A DNA stretch of 64,000 bases from Bacteroidales bacterium UBA5326 (GTDB lineage Bacteria > Bacteroidota > Bacteroidia > Bacteroidales > UBA932): NCBI GenBank assembly GCA_002408205.1, contig DHQY01000009.1:186001-250000 (forward strand). Reading direction: 5' to 3'. Position 1 is the stretch's first letter, and each line of letters begins with the position of its first letter. This document shows positions 1 through 9,844 of the stretch, in pieces. Both the position numbers and the translations under genes were made by a program. Below the pieces are notes generated by a model. The model was not told where the DNA came from. It made no database searches and saw nothing but the letters and a program-made list of their open reading frames with translations.

Positions 1-2170
1 AAGGAGCCAGGGCGGCTGTACAGCATATTGGGCCGACGCCCGGGCCGCCTCCGCCGTGAGGCATGGCAAAAGTCTTGTGAAGGTTCAGGTGGCAAATATC
101 AGCTCCAATGTAACCCGGATGGGTCAGGCCTACCTGGGCGTTCATATTAGCTCCGTCCATATAGACCAGCCCGCCGTTTTCGTGAATGATTCGACATATT
201 TCCTTTATCTTCACCTCAAAGACGCCATGGGTGGATGGATAGGTGATCATGATACATGAAAGGTGGTCTTTATGTGCCGATGCTTTTTCGCGAAGTTCAT
301 CCACGTTTATGTTCCCGTTTTCATCGCAGCCCACGCCAACGATCTCGAGACCGGCCATGGCGGCACTGGCCGGATTGGTTCCATGGGCCGAAGAAGGTAT
401 TATTGCAATGTTTCTGTGCCCCTGTCCTGTAGCCTGCTGGAAAGCGCGGACAACCGTAAGCCCTGCGTATTCGCCGGCCGCTCCCGAATTGGGCTGGAGA
501 GAGCAGGCGTCAAAGCCGGTGATAACAGACAGGTCTTTTTCCAAATCGTGAATCAGTTCCAGATATCCTCCGGCCTGTGATTGGGGAACAAAAGGATGAA
601 TGGAATTCCATTCCTGCCAGCTTAAAGGCATCATTTCTACGGCTGCGTTCAGTTTCATGGTACAGGATCCCAGAGGGATCATAGAATGCGCCAGGGAAAT
701 ATCCCTGTTCTCAAGGGTTTTAATATAGCGCATCATATCTGTTTCTGAGTGGTAAGTGTTGAAAAGAGGTGCTTCAAGAACCGGAGACGTCCTTTCCATG
801 AATCCCGGAGTAGCAGATTCTCCCGGACATTCGGTTACAGGGACACCAAAAATTTCCAATACGGTCTTTACTTCGCTGCAGGAAGACAGTTCATCGAAAG
901 TCATTCTGACACTTTCAGGAGTGGGATAATAGAAGTTGATTTCACTGGTAAGGGCTTTGGTACGGATTTGTTGGGCGTCAACGCCGGTGATCTCTATGGT
1001 GTCGAAAAAATATTCATGTTTCAGGCTGTATCCGGCCGCTTTGAGTGCGTCGGCAGTTACGTGAGCATATTTCTGACCGTTGCGGGCAATCTCCTTTATG
1101 CCCTCACTCCCGTGATACAATGCATACATTCCAGCCATTGTGGCCATAAGTGCCGTGGATGTGCAAATATTGGAAGTGGCCTTTTCGCGCTTAATATGCT
1201 GTTCTCTTGTCTGCAGAGCAAGGCGGTAAGCCTCGTTTCCCAACCGATCGACCGATTTACCGACTATACGCCCCGGCATATTTCTTTTAAACGTGTCGTG
1301 ACAGGCCATATAACCTGCGGTGGGTCCCCCAAAGCCAACGGGCAGACCAAACCGCTGTGCGCTTCCAACGGCAATATCTGCACCCCACGACGCGGGTTCT
1401 TTCAGAACCGCCAGAGCCAGCAGATCACATACAGCAGTAACCAGAATACCCTTCTCGTGAGCAACCCGGCAGAGTTGAGTATAATCGCAAATGCGACCAT
1501 CGGCCCCCGGATATTGAACTATGATGCCGTACAGGCGGGTTTCGCAGGATTCCATAACCTGTAGCGCATTACAATCAAGAGGAGCCTTAACAATCTCGAT
1601 GCCCAGCCCTTTTGCCCTGGTGGCCATGACCGCCAGAGTTTGAGGAAAGATGTTTTCATCTGCCAATATAACATTTCGGCCTTCTTTCACAAAAGCTCTG
1701 GAGCGCAACTCGTACATCATGCGCATAGCTTCTCCGGCTGCGGTGGCTTCATCAAGCAGTGAGCTGTTGGCCAGAGCAAAGCCGGTAAGACTGCAGATCA
1801 TTGTCTGAAAGTTAAAAAGCGCCTGGAGCCGACCCTGGGAAATTTCTGCCTGATAAGGGGTGTAGGAAGTATACCATCCGGGATTCTCAAAAATATTACG
1901 CAGGATTACGGGTAACGGCGCGGTGCCGTAGTATCCCATTCCAATAAGAGATCTGAAAGTTTTATTTTTTAACGCCAGTTTTTTCATATGGGCAAGCAGT
2001 TGATGCTCGCTCAACGGGGCGTCAAGGACCAACGGTTTTTTAAGTCTGATGTCGGACGGAATGGTTTGCTCAATAAGTGTTTCCATATCCGGAACACCTA
2101 TTTTGGCGAGCATTTCCTGTATTTGTCCCGCTCTGGGGCCGTTATGTCTTTCTGAAAATGATTGTGCCAT
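1..2170 (-). CDS. gcvP: Glycine dehydrogenase (decarboxylating), P-protein, 3' end missing
   Basis: P-protein of the glycine cleavage system: PLP-dependent decarboxylation of glycine and transfer of the aminomethyl group to the lipoyl H-protein. The frame is open from ATG 2170 to the left edge, giving 723 of roughly 950 residues usual for the single-chain form. I read MAQSFSERHNGP at the N-terminus, GSCTMKLN in the middle, and the PLP-binding motif LNLHKTFAMPHGGGGPG near the edge, with the lysine at about residue 699. The frame is consistent from the start codon to this motif, so I see no frameshift. It begins 12 nt after the rodA stop and is probably the last gene of that run. The C-terminal quarter lies outside the window. 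Confidence 0.96.
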   Translation of the reverse strand, partial: MAQSFSERHNGPRAGQIQEMLAKIGVPDMETLIEQTIPSDIRLKKPLVLDAPLSEHQLLAHMKKLALKNKTFRSLIGMGYYGTAPLPVILRNIFENPGWYTSYTPYQAEISQGRLQALFNFQTMICSLTGFALANSSLLDEATAAGEAMRMMYELRSRAFVKEGRNVILADENIFPQTLAVMATRAKGLGIEIVKAPLDCNALQVMESCETRLYGIIVQYPGADGRICDYTQLCRVAHEKGILVTAVCDLLALAVLKEPASWGADIAVGSAQRFGLPVGFGGPTAGYMACHDTFKRNMPGRIVGKSVDRLGNEAYRLALQTREQHIKREKATSNICTSTALMATMAGMYALYHGSEGIKEIARNGQKYAHVTADALKAAGYSLKHEYFFDTIEITGVDAQQIRTKALTSEINFYYPTPESVRMTFDELSSCSEVKTVLEIFGVPVTECPGESATPGFMERTSPVLEAPLFNTYHSETDMMRYIKTLENRDISLAHSMIPLGSCTMKLNAAVEMMPLSWQEWNSIHPFVPQSQAGGYLELIHDLEKDLSVITGFDACSLQPNSGAAGEYAGLTVVRAFQQATGQGHRNIAIIPSSAHGTNPASAAMAGLEIVGVGCDENGNINVDELREKASAHKDHLSCIMITYPSTHGVFEVKIKEICRIIHENGGLVYMDGANMNAQVGLTHPGYIGADICHLNLHKTFAMPHGGGGPGVGPICCTAALAP

Positions 2171-2182
2171 AGGATCTGGGTG

Positions 2183-3610
2183 TTAGTTTTTTCTCGATGC
2201 GTCCATTTTTAAAAGGATGAACAAAAGTAATGTAAAAGTCCATAATGAGGAACCTCCGTAGCTGATAAAAGGCAAAGGTATCCCTATCACGGGAAGTATT
2301 CCTAAGGTCATGCCTATGTTAATAAAGACATGAAAAAAGAAACAGGCGGCTACCCCGTAGCCGTAAATTCGTCCGAAGGAATGACGCTGACGTTCCGCTA
2401 TGGATATAATACGGAAGAGCAAGACTAAATATAACAATATGACCAGGGTCGCTCCCACGAAACCCCACTCCTCCCCAATGGTACAAAAAATGAAATCTGT
2501 ACTTTGTTCCGGTACAAAATTGTATTTGGTTTGTGTGCCCTGCAAGAACCCTTTCCCGATAAAACCTCCGGACCCGATGGCGACTTTAGACTGATATACA
2601 TTGTATCCGGCGCCGTAAATGTCTTTTTCTATGCCCAACAAGTTTTCTATACGTGCCCTGTGGTGGGGTTGCAGGATATTATTGAATATATATCCCACAG
2701 AAAATGTAAAGGCTACGGCACAGATAAAGCCGAGCAGGATCATTTTCAGGTACTGCAGCCGTTTTTTGAAAGCAACGATAAAGCCGGCCAGAAAAAAGGG
2801 AGCACTCAGGACCAGGAACCACTGATAAGGTTTAATATAGGAGTATAAGTCCAGAGAAAATAAATTAAATATATAAGGAGTTAAGAAATACAGTCCAATG
2901 AATAGCCCGGCAGCCAGAAAAACGGGTATCTTTTTATACGCCAGCAGCAAAAATACCGCAAAGCATATGCCGAATACAAGCCATAATACGGCCAGCGTAC
3001 TCCATATAATTGACAATAAGAAAAGAATAATAGCCAACAGGCCCGACACAAGGACCCATCCGGGCAGACCCTCACGATAAAGCACCAGCAGGAAACAGGA
3101 CAGGACAAGTGCCAGCCCTGTTTCTTTCTCCATTACGATAAGCATTGCCGGAATAAGAATGATGGCTGTGACTTCCAGTACGCCTTTCAGAGACCGGAGC
3201 CTGAACTGCGGCCGGCTCATTAGCCCGGCCAGTGCAAGAGCGACAAAGACTTTAGCCATTTCGGCCGGCTGAAAATGAACCGGGCCAAGGACCAGCCACG
3301 ATTGTGAGCCGTTGCGTTCCACTCCCAGTACCAGTACGGCCAGTAAAATCAATATACCCAGGATATAGAAGACGCCGGAAAAAAGAAGATAGGTGCGTGA
3401 TGGGATCAATAACACAGCTATGGCAAGGAACCAGGCGCCGAATATCCAGATCATCTGCATGCCGTATCGCTGGGTGGTATCGATAATACGGTTATGTTCC
3501 GGATCGTAAACAGACGCAAAAATACTAATCCAGCCAATCAGAACCAGGACCATATAAATAGCTATGGTCCACCAGTCTAATTGTCTGAAAAAGCCTGTTT
3601 CTCTTCTCAT
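2183..3610 (-). CDS. rodA: Rod-shape peptidoglycan polymerase RodA (SEDS family)
   Basis: Multi-pass inner-membrane glycosyltransferase that polymerises lipid II in the elongasome together with the class B PBP encoded just upstream. The 475 residues contain about ten hydrophobic segments. The SEDS signature is visible in the second half as FVPEQSTDFIFCTIGEEWGF, and PLPFISYGGSS lies near the C-terminus. Its start overlaps the stop of mrdA by 4 nt (ATGA), which implies translational coupling and equimolar production. It is longer than E. coli RodA (370 aa) because of extra loop and membrane sequence in the middle, as is common in Bacteroidales. Confidence 0.96.
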   Translation of the reverse strand: MRRETGFFRQLDWWTIAIYMVLVLIGWISIFASVYDPEHNRIIDTTQRYGMQMIWIFGAWFLAIAVLLIPSRTYLLFSGVFYILGILILLAVLVLGVERNGSQSWLVLGPVHFQPAEMAKVFVALALAGLMSRPQFRLRSLKGVLEVTAIILIPAMLIVMEKETGLALVLSCFLLVLYREGLPGWVLVSGLLAIILFLLSIIWSTLAVLWLVFGICFAVFLLLAYKKIPVFLAAGLFIGLYFLTPYIFNLFSLDLYSYIKPYQWFLVLSAPFFLAGFIVAFKKRLQYLKMILLGFICAVAFTFSVGYIFNNILQPHHRARIENLLGIEKDIYGAGYNVYQSKVAIGSGGFIGKGFLQGTQTKYNFVPEQSTDFIFCTIGEEWGFVGATLVILLYLVLLFRIISIAERQRHSFGRIYGYGVAACFFFHVFINIGMTLGILPVIGIPLPFISYGGSSLWTFTLLLFILLKMDASRKN

Positions 3611-5448
3611 GGCATATGATGATGCAAAAGATCCTGTTCCAAAACCCGTTCGAACAACCAGTTTCTGGACGTACTTATACTGTCTGTGAGGTATTTTTCA
3701 ACCATCAGCGAAGCAATTGGGGCTGCCTGAGTAGCTCCGAAACCACCCTGTTCCACATATACGGCAACGGCAATTTTCGGGTTTTCTCGCGGAGCGAAAC
3801 AAACAAAGACAGAGTTGTCGCGTCCGTGGGGATTTTGCGCAGTACCGGTTTTCCCGCACAACTCAATACCCGGAATGCGGGCAATCGTGGCGGTTCCGCC
3901 GGACCCAGGCGGCGCGTTTACAGCCTGATACATTCCCTCTACCATAACCGGGAAATATCCGGGATCAACCATCACTTCGTGTCGTTCCACTTTTGGGATA
4001 AACGTGGAATCGTCAATTATTTCCTTGATTACGTGAGGGGTATAGAAATGACCCCTGTTGGCCATAATAGCTGCCATATTAGCCAGTTGCAGCGGAGTCG
4101 CCCCAATTTCCCCTTGCCCGATTGAAAGTGAAATAACTGTAAGGGATTTCCACCTGTTCTTGCCGTGAACCCTGTCGTAAAGACCGGTTGTAGGTAAAGT
4201 CCCGGCTAATTCTCCCGGCAGGTCTATTCCAAGACGCGTACCAAATCCGAAACTTTCCACATACCTTCTCCAGGAATTGAATGCTTCGCCTATATTGGCG
4301 TAGACCGGGTTATCAAGAATACTCCGGAAAACATTACAATAATAAGCATTGCAGGACATCATAACAGACTGCTGCAAATTTATGGGGGATGGGTGTGCAT
4401 GGCAGCCTACGGTAAGATTGCCTACGTGATAGCCCATTTGGCAATTATATCTTGTTTCGGGAGTCAACACACCTTCCTGCTGGCCAATGAGTCCGTTAAC
4501 CAGCTTGAATACCGATCCGGGAGGATAGGCAGACATGATGGCACGGTTGAACATGGGTTTCAACGGATCTGCAATGACCTGCGTATAGTATGAGCTGAAA
4601 TTACTGAGGTATTCGGCGGCAAGGCCCGTTGAGGTAATGAGGGTAAGCACTTCTCCTGTTGATGGTTCCAGGGCGACAACACAACCGACCTTATTTTGCA
4701 TGAGCTGCTCTCCGAAAGCCTGCAGCTCTGCATCAATTGTAGAGATCAGATCTTTGCCGGGTATGGCTGTCCTATCGTATTCCCCGTTTTCATAAGATGA
4801 TTTAATGCGGTTATGTACATCGCGCAGGTATATGGAATATCCTTTTTCTCCTTTCAGGAAGGGTTCGTACATTTCCTCAATACCTGTTTTACCAATATAG
4901 TCGCCGGGTTTGTATCCCGGATTCTTTTCAAGAAAATTGGGGTCTGCTTCAATGATATAGCCCAGCAGGTTGCCGCACAGAGGGGTCGGATAATTTCGTA
5001 TGCTTTTGCTCTGAACTGAGAATCCGGGGAATTTGTAACTTTTTTCCAAAAATCGGGTATACTGTTCGTTAGAGACTTGCCGGAGAAAGATTACACTTTG
5101 ATACCCGATGCTGTTTCTTCGTTTGTCGACATCGCCCAGCAGCGATTCCATTTTATCTCTGGAGAGGTTAAAAATATTACAAAAGTCGGTAGTGTCGAAT
5201 GAGGCCAGTTCCTTTGGCGTGATCATAATATCGTATGCGGTCTGATTGCCAACAATAATGCTGCCATTCCTGTCCAGTATAAGCCCGCGGGCGGGATAAA
5301 TGATCTCATAACGCAGTACGTTGTTAGATGCGGTAATCTTATATTCATCATTGATAATCTGAAGGAAGAACAGACGGCCGGTGAGAATAAGCCCACATAG
5401 GACAAAACAGGCCAGGATCACGTGTTTTTGTCTTGTGCGTTGTTCCAT
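3607..5448 (-). CDS. mrdA: Penicillin-binding protein 2 (class B, elongation transpeptidase)
   Basis: Inner-membrane-anchored peptidoglycan transpeptidase of the elongasome. There is one N-terminal transmembrane segment (about residues 9-29), a PBP dimerisation region, then the transpeptidase domain with all three motifs: SVFK (S312 to K315), SCN (S365 to N367) and KTGTA (K533). The 613-residue length is normal for PBP2. It sits between mreD and rodA, with a 3-nt gap to the first and a 4-nt overlap with the second. Partner assignment to RodA follows from family knowledge and from the overlap. Confidence 0.96.
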   Translation of the reverse strand: MEQRTRQKHVILACFVLCGLILTGRLFFLQIINDEYKITASNNVLRYEIIYPARGLILDRNGSIIVGNQTAYDIMITPKELASFDTTDFCNIFNLSRDKMESLLGDVDKRRNSIGYQSVIFLRQVSNEQYTRFLEKSYKFPGFSVQSKSIRNYPTPLCGNLLGYIIEADPNFLEKNPGYKPGDYIGKTGIEEMYEPFLKGEKGYSIYLRDVHNRIKSSYENGEYDRTAIPGKDLISTIDAELQAFGEQLMQNKVGCVVALEPSTGEVLTLITSTGLAAEYLSNFSSYYTQVIADPLKPMFNRAIMSAYPPGSVFKLVNGLIGQQEGVLTPETRYNCQMGYHVGNLTVGCHAHPSPINLQQSVMMSCNAYYCNVFRSILDNPVYANIGEAFNSWRRYVESFGFGTRLGIDLPGELAGTLPTTGLYDRVHGKNRWKSLTVISLSIGQGEIGATPLQLANMAAIMANRGHFYTPHVIKEIIDDSTFIPKVERHEVMVDPGYFPVMVEGMYQAVNAPPGSGGTATIARIPGIELCGKTGTAQNPHGRDNSVFVCFAPRENPKIAVAVYVEQGGFGATQAAPIASLMVEKYLTDSISTSRNWLFERVLEQDLLHHHMP

Positions 5449-5451
5449 CGG

Positions 5452-5964
5452 TTACCTCCTTCCGGCATAAAAGACTCTCTCAAACAACAGAACCAGGAAA
5501 ACATTCAGTAAAGTGCTTCCGGCAATGCGTAAAAAAACCTGCCAGAAATGAAAAAAGCTGAAACTTTCCAGTGAGAAATAGACAATATGATGCACCAGCA
5601 CACTCAGTAAAACAAATACGAAATACCGTCCAAACCCGAACGTTATAAAACCCGGTACGGAAAGGTTGTCCAAATCGCCTTTTACAGACACCAGCCTTAG
5701 TAGTCCATAGCGAAACAAAGCCAGTATCAGCAACGCGGAGGTATGCAATCCAAGAACCCCGCCTCCAAAGACATCAAGACACAAACCAAAGGCAAAAGCC
5801 CAGATAAGAAGCCAGGCAACTGAATAGAGACACGGGAAAAGTAGCAGAAACAGAATATATGGCGCCGGAAATAAGTAGGTCCCCAGATTAAGCGAGTTGA
5901 AGAACACAAGCTGCACGGCCAGAAAGAGCAGAAACCGCAAAAAATATTTTAACGTATCGTTCAT
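5452..5964 (-). CDS. mreD: Rod shape-determining protein MreD
   Basis: Small integral membrane protein of the Mre complex, 170 aa, with about five hydrophobic segments and little sequence conservation. Identification rests on size, topology and position between mreC and mrdA. Its start overlaps the mreC stop by 4 nt (ATGA). Confidence 0.88.
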   Translation of the reverse strand: MNDTLKYFLRFLLFLAVQLVFFNSLNLGTYLFPAPYILFLLLFPCLYSVAWLLIWAFAFGLCLDVFGGGVLGLHTSALLILALFRYGLLRLVSVKGDLDNLSVPGFITFGFGRYFVFVLLSVLVHHIVYFSLESFSFFHFWQVFLRIAGSTLLNVFLVLLFERVFYAGRR

Positions 5965-6770
5965 AGCTCTTTTATTTCTTTTACCCCCGAGTGCGTTACC
6001 ACATTTACATAACGAAGCGTCTTAAAATCGAGGAACAGATCTACTTCCAGATCCAGAAACGTCCCTTTCTTAGTGCTGAAAGAACTAACAGTCCCAATTG
6101 GGATCCTTGGCGGGAAAAGAACAGAAAAATCACTGCTTATTACCGTGTCGCCAATGGCTACGGGGATATGTCGCGGTATCTCTGTCAGCCTGACCTTGCT
6201 ATAATCCGAACCGTCCCAGCGAAGTGTCCCAAATACCTGGCTTCCGGACAATAATGCAGTTAACCGTTGTTCTGTGTTAAGTAGCGAAATAACCACGGCG
6301 TAGTGTTCAGTTACATTTGATACAATCCCCACGATCCCTGTATTGCTGATCACGCCCAGATCCGGTGTTACACCGTCTGCCAGGCCCTTATTTATGATCA
6401 GAAAATTTTGCTGGCGGGTAACCGAATTGTTTAATACGACGGCCGGAATAAATGAAAAAGAATCAGATACCGCCGGCAGGATAGTGTCTTTGGCCTTCCA
6501 CTCGTCCTGTAACTGGTAAAATTTAGCCAGTTCGTTCAATAAACGGGAGTTCTCGGCATTCAGCGCATCGTTCGTTTTTTTCAGATTCAGGAAAGAGCGC
6601 CAGTCCGAACGCTTTTCCCAAAAATATAACTGGGAGTTACGCACGATCCGCATCATGGCATTCTGTTGAAAATAACTGTTGTTTATCAACAACACCAATG
6701 CACTCGCCTGCAGTACAAGATATAGCAGAAACACCAACAGTTTGCGCAGGAACGGAGAAATGCCGAACAT
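5961..6770 (-). CDS. mreC: Rod shape-determining protein MreC
   Basis: Bitopic periplasmic scaffold linking cytoplasmic MreB to the PBP2/RodA enzymes. It has one transmembrane segment (about residues 9-30), a coiled-coil stretch around residues 55-90, then the beta-barrel MreC core, including DGVTPDLGVISNTGIVGIV and DTVISSDFSVLFPPRIPIG. The 269-residue length is ordinary. Its start lies 15 nt after the mreB stop. Confidence 0.94.
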   Translation of the reverse strand: MFGISPFLRKLLVFLLYLVLQASALVLLINNSYFQQNAMMRIVRNSQLYFWEKRSDWRSFLNLKKTNDALNAENSRLLNELAKFYQLQDEWKAKDTILPAVSDSFSFIPAVVLNNSVTRQQNFLIINKGLADGVTPDLGVISNTGIVGIVSNVTEHYAVVISLLNTEQRLTALLSGSQVFGTLRWDGSDYSKVRLTEIPRHIPVAIGDTVISSDFSVLFPPRIPIGTVSSFSTKKGTFLDLEVDLFLDFKTLRYVNVVTHSGVKEIKEL

Positions 6771-6785
6771 ATCTGTCGCCCCTTT

Positions 6786-7805
6786 TTATCTAAGCAGGAA
6801 AGGAAATTTACCAATGTTCTTTAATGCTATTCCGGTTCCGCGTGCTACCGAATGCAGAGGCCCTTCCGAAATATGGAAAGGTATGTTGATCTTATCCTGT
6901 AACCTTTTATCCACTCCGCGTAATAAGGCGCCGCCGCCGGTCAGGAATATGCCCCGCTGAACAATGTCTGAATACAGCTCAGGTGGTGTCTGTTCAAGTA
7001 CAGACAATACGGCCGTTTCTATCTTAACCAGCGATTTGTCCAGACAATGGGCAATTTCCTGTGAGGTAACGGCTACTTCTACAGGGAGGGCCGTCATCAG
7101 GTTTGGGCCGCGTACCAGCATGGGTTCGGGCGGATTATCGAGTTCGGAAAGAGCAGATCCTACGCAGATTTTAATATCCTCTGCGGTACGTTCCCCAATT
7201 TTGATATTATGTTGATGGCGCATATATTGTTGTATCTCTGCGGTAAAAACGTCTCCGGCTACCCGTATGCTTTGATTGCATACGATCCCTCCAAGGGCAA
7301 TTACCGCAATTTCGGTAGTACCGCCGCCAATGTCCACCACCATATTCCCCTCGGGGGCCGTAACATCTATCCCAATCCCCAGGGCTGCTGCCATAGGTTC
7401 GTAAATCAGGTATACATCCCGGCCGCCTGCATGTTCGGAGGAGTCTCGTACGGCACGTATTTCCACTTCAGTACTTCCGGAAGGTATGCACACGACCATA
7501 CGCAGGCTGGGGATGAGGAATTTGTTCTGTGGATTGATCATTTTGATCATTCCCCGTACCATTTGTTCACATGCATTAAAGTCTGCAATGACACCGTCCC
7601 GCAGCGGCCTTATGGTTTTAATGTTTTCGTGGGTCTTTCCCTGCATCATACGTGCGGTTTTTCCAATGGCAAGGGGTTTTCCGGTATTAAGATCTATGGC
7701 AACAATAGAGGGTTCGTCCACAACAATCTTGTCATTGTGAATTATAATAGTATTGGCCGTCCCAAGGTCAATAGCGATTTTTTGTGTTAGGAATGAAAAA
7801 GCCAT
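6786..7805 (-). CDS. mreB: Rod shape-determining protein MreB (bacterial actin)
   Basis: Cytoplasmic actin-fold ATPase that forms membrane-bound filaments steering lateral wall synthesis. 339 aa. Visible actin-family motifs are IAIDLGTANTIIIHNDKIV (phosphate 1), VVDIGGGTTEIAVIALGG (phosphate 2) and GIFLTGGGALLRGVD (adenosine region). It starts 7 nt after the purH stop, so the shape genes appear to be co-transcribed with purine biosynthesis, an arrangement common in Bacteroidales. Confidence 0.97.
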   Translation of the reverse strand: MAFSFLTQKIAIDLGTANTIIIHNDKIVVDEPSIVAIDLNTGKPLAIGKTARMMQGKTHENIKTIRPLRDGVIADFNACEQMVRGMIKMINPQNKFLIPSLRMVVCIPSGSTEVEIRAVRDSSEHAGGRDVYLIYEPMAAALGIGIDVTAPEGNMVVDIGGGTTEIAVIALGGIVCNQSIRVAGDVFTAEIQQYMRHQHNIKIGERTAEDIKICVGSALSELDNPPEPMLVRGPNLMTALPVEVAVTSQEIAHCLDKSLVKIETAVLSVLEQTPPELYSDIVQRGIFLTGGGALLRGVDKRLQDKINIPFHISEGPLHSVARGTGIALKNIGKFPFLLR

Positions 7806-7812
7806 AAGCGAT

Positions 7813-9354
7813 TTAATGTTTGAAATGGCGAATGCCTGTGCAGATCATTGCCATATTATGCGAGTTACAATAATCAATACTTTTTTGGTCGTTAATGGAA
7901 CCTCCGGGGTGAATTACAGCCGTAATACCGGCCTTGTCTGCTATCTCTACGCAGTCGGGGAAGGGGAAAAAAGCATCGGATGCCATAACGGCGTTTTGTA
8001 AAGACAATCCGAACGTACCTGCTTTGTCTATTGCGTGCTTAAGGGCATCGACCCGTGAGGTCTGACCCATGCCGCTGGCCAGGAGCATCTGGTCTTTAAC
8101 AAGTACAATGGCATTCGATTTAGTGTGTTTAACCAGTTTGTTGGCAAAGACGAGATCGGCCAGCTGGTTCTTCTCGGGAGTTTTATGACTGACCTGTGTA
8201 AAAGACGACAGATTCTCCACGGCTGTGTCACGGTCTTGTACCACAACTCCGTTCATCAGGGAACGAAACTCCTGCGCAGGAAGCGCAGCATCTTTGTCAT
8301 ACTGGAGAATGATCCTGTTTTTCCTGCTCTTAAGAAGTTCAAGAGCTCCGGGGCAATACGAAGGGGCAATAATTACTTCAAAAAACAGCTTGTTAATCTC
8401 TTCGGCTGTTTCCGGTTGAATTTCCCGGTTAACAATAATTATTCCTCCAAAGGCGCTAAGAGGATCTGCTTGCAGCGCACAATGCCAGGCCTGTGTAAGG
8501 TCTTCCCGTGAGGCACAACCGCAGGCGTTGTTATGTTTAATAATCGCCACCGTTGGGTCAGTAAAATCATGGATCAGTTTGATAGCCGATTCAATATCCA
8601 GCAGATTGTTGTACGAAATTTCTTTTCCGTGCAATTGCCTGGGAAGAGAGTCCTTTTCCCCGAAATACATGGCATGCTGATGCGGATTCTCGCCGTAACG
8701 GAGCCTTAGAGGAGAGTCCAACAGACTTGTCTTAAATACGGGAAGGTTTGCTTCCTGGTTAAAATAGTTAAAAATAGCCGTGTCGTAATGGGAACTGATC
8801 TTGAAGGCCTGGGCTGCAAAATATTTACGGTCGCTCAGGGTTGTATGGCCGCCCTGTTCCTGGAGCAGGGATAACACTTCAGGATAGAGTGTGCGGCAGG
8901 GGACTATCAGAACGTCTTTGTAATTCTTTGCGGCTGCCCTGATTAAAGAAATGCCGCCTATGTCAATTTTCTCAATGATCTCTGCCTGAGGAGCCATGGA
9001 GGCCACGGTATCTTCAAAAGGATACAGATCTACTATGACCATGTCTATGGGTTCAATATCCCACTGTTCTAATTCCTTTTGATCCGAAGGCACTTCACGA
9101 CGCGCAAGTATGCCTCCAAATACTTTGGGATGAAGGGTTTTTACGCGCCCCCCCAATATGGATGGGTAACCTGTAAGGTCTTCTACAGAGGAAGCGTCAA
9201 CGCCCAGTTCCCGGATGTAGGAGAGACTTCCTCCGGTAGACAGGATGCGGACCCCTAGCTGTGAAAGAACGGCAACAATTGGAGCCAGGCCTTCTTTGTG
9301 GTAAACGGAAATAAGGGCCTGTCGGATACGGATGTTTCTAAGATTGTTTGTCAT
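7813..9354 (-). CDS. purH: Bifunctional AICAR formyltransferase / IMP cyclohydrolase
   Basis: Catalyses the last two steps of de novo IMP synthesis: formylation of AICAR by 10-formyl-THF and ring closure. 513 aa, with an N-terminal MGS-like cyclohydrolase domain (about 1-190; DLTGYPSILGGRVKTLHPKV) and a C-terminal transformylase domain with the catalytic Lys-His pair in IIKHNNACGCA. The C-terminus contains VMASDAFFPFPD and VIHPGGSIND. The start overlaps the stop of the Lrp-type regulator by 4 nt (ATGA). Confidence 0.97.
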   Translation of the reverse strand: MTNNLRNIRIRQALISVYHKEGLAPIVAVLSQLGVRILSTGGSLSYIRELGVDASSVEDLTGYPSILGGRVKTLHPKVFGGILARREVPSDQKELEQWDIEPIDMVIVDLYPFEDTVASMAPQAEIIEKIDIGGISLIRAAAKNYKDVLIVPCRTLYPEVLSLLQEQGGHTTLSDRKYFAAQAFKISSHYDTAIFNYFNQEANLPVFKTSLLDSPLRLRYGENPHQHAMYFGEKDSLPRQLHGKEISYNNLLDIESAIKLIHDFTDPTVAIIKHNNACGCASREDLTQAWHCALQADPLSAFGGIIIVNREIQPETAEEINKLFFEVIIAPSYCPGALELLKSRKNRIILQYDKDAALPAQEFRSLMNGVVVQDRDTAVENLSSFTQVSHKTPEKNQLADLVFANKLVKHTKSNAIVLVKDQMLLASGMGQTSRVDALKHAIDKAGTFGLSLQNAVMASDAFFPFPDCVEIADKAGITAVIHPGGSINDQKSIDYCNSHNMAMICTGIRHFKH

Positions 9355-9815
9355 TGCTTAACCCACACCTGGCGTTCAATAGCCTGATCTAAAGATATTA
9401 ATGTTTCTGTCTGGATAACCGATGGAATATTGCGGATAATGTCTATAAGCACTTCCATAAGATGGTCGTGGTCTCTGCAATACAGTTTAAGTAATAAAGC
9501 ATATTTACCCGTAACAAAGTGGCACTCGACAACCTCTGAAATATTTTTCAGGGCTTCTATAACCGTGGGATATTGGTTGGCTTGTGCCAGTTGCATTCCT
9601 ACAAATGCGCAAACGCTCAGACCCAGGGTCTGAGGCTTGACCAGCAAACGGGAGCCTGTAATAATCCCCAGGCTTTCCATTTTTTTAACACGTTGGTGAA
9701 TTGCGGCTCCGGATACTCCGCATTCCCGCGCGATTTCCAGGAAGGGCATACGTGCGTTTTTAACCAGAAAGGCTAATATTTTCTGGTCGGTGGCATCAAT
9801 TTGATACTTTGACAT
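9351..9815 (-). CDS. Lrp/AsnC-family transcriptional regulator
   Basis: 154-residue feast/famine regulator. An N-terminal winged helix-turn-helix (about residues 5-60: DQKILAFLVKNARMPFLEIA and GVSGAAIHQRVKKMESLGII) is followed by a RAM/AsnC ligand-binding alpha-beta domain (about 70-150; VIEALKNISEVVECHFVTGK). Translationally coupled to purH by a 4-nt overlap, and at the head of the run that ends in gcvP. The effector cannot be read from the sequence; an amino acid is usual for the family. Confidence 0.93.
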   Translation of the reverse strand: MSKYQIDATDQKILAFLVKNARMPFLEIARECGVSGAAIHQRVKKMESLGIITGSRLLVKPQTLGLSVCAFVGMQLAQANQYPTVIEALKNISEVVECHFVTGKYALLLKLYCRDHDHLMEVLIDIIRNIPSVIQTETLISLDQAIERQVWVKQ

Positions 9816-9836
9816 AATAATTTTTCGTTTGGCCTG

Positions 9837-9844
9837 TAAAGTTA
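9837..9844 (-). promoter_or_regulatory. Possible -7 box for the lrp-purH-mre run
   Basis: Read on the minus strand as TAACTTTA, seven of eight matches to the Bacteroidetes -7 consensus TAnnTTTG, 21 nt before the regulator's ATG. No good -33 TTTG is seen. It overlaps the end of the upstream minus-strand gene. Confidence 0.35.

Noticed and set aside
749..1564. 271-codon open frame on the plus strand
   Set aside because: It is antisense to gcvP, whose protein is recognisable through the whole region; the plus-strand product has no recognisable domain.
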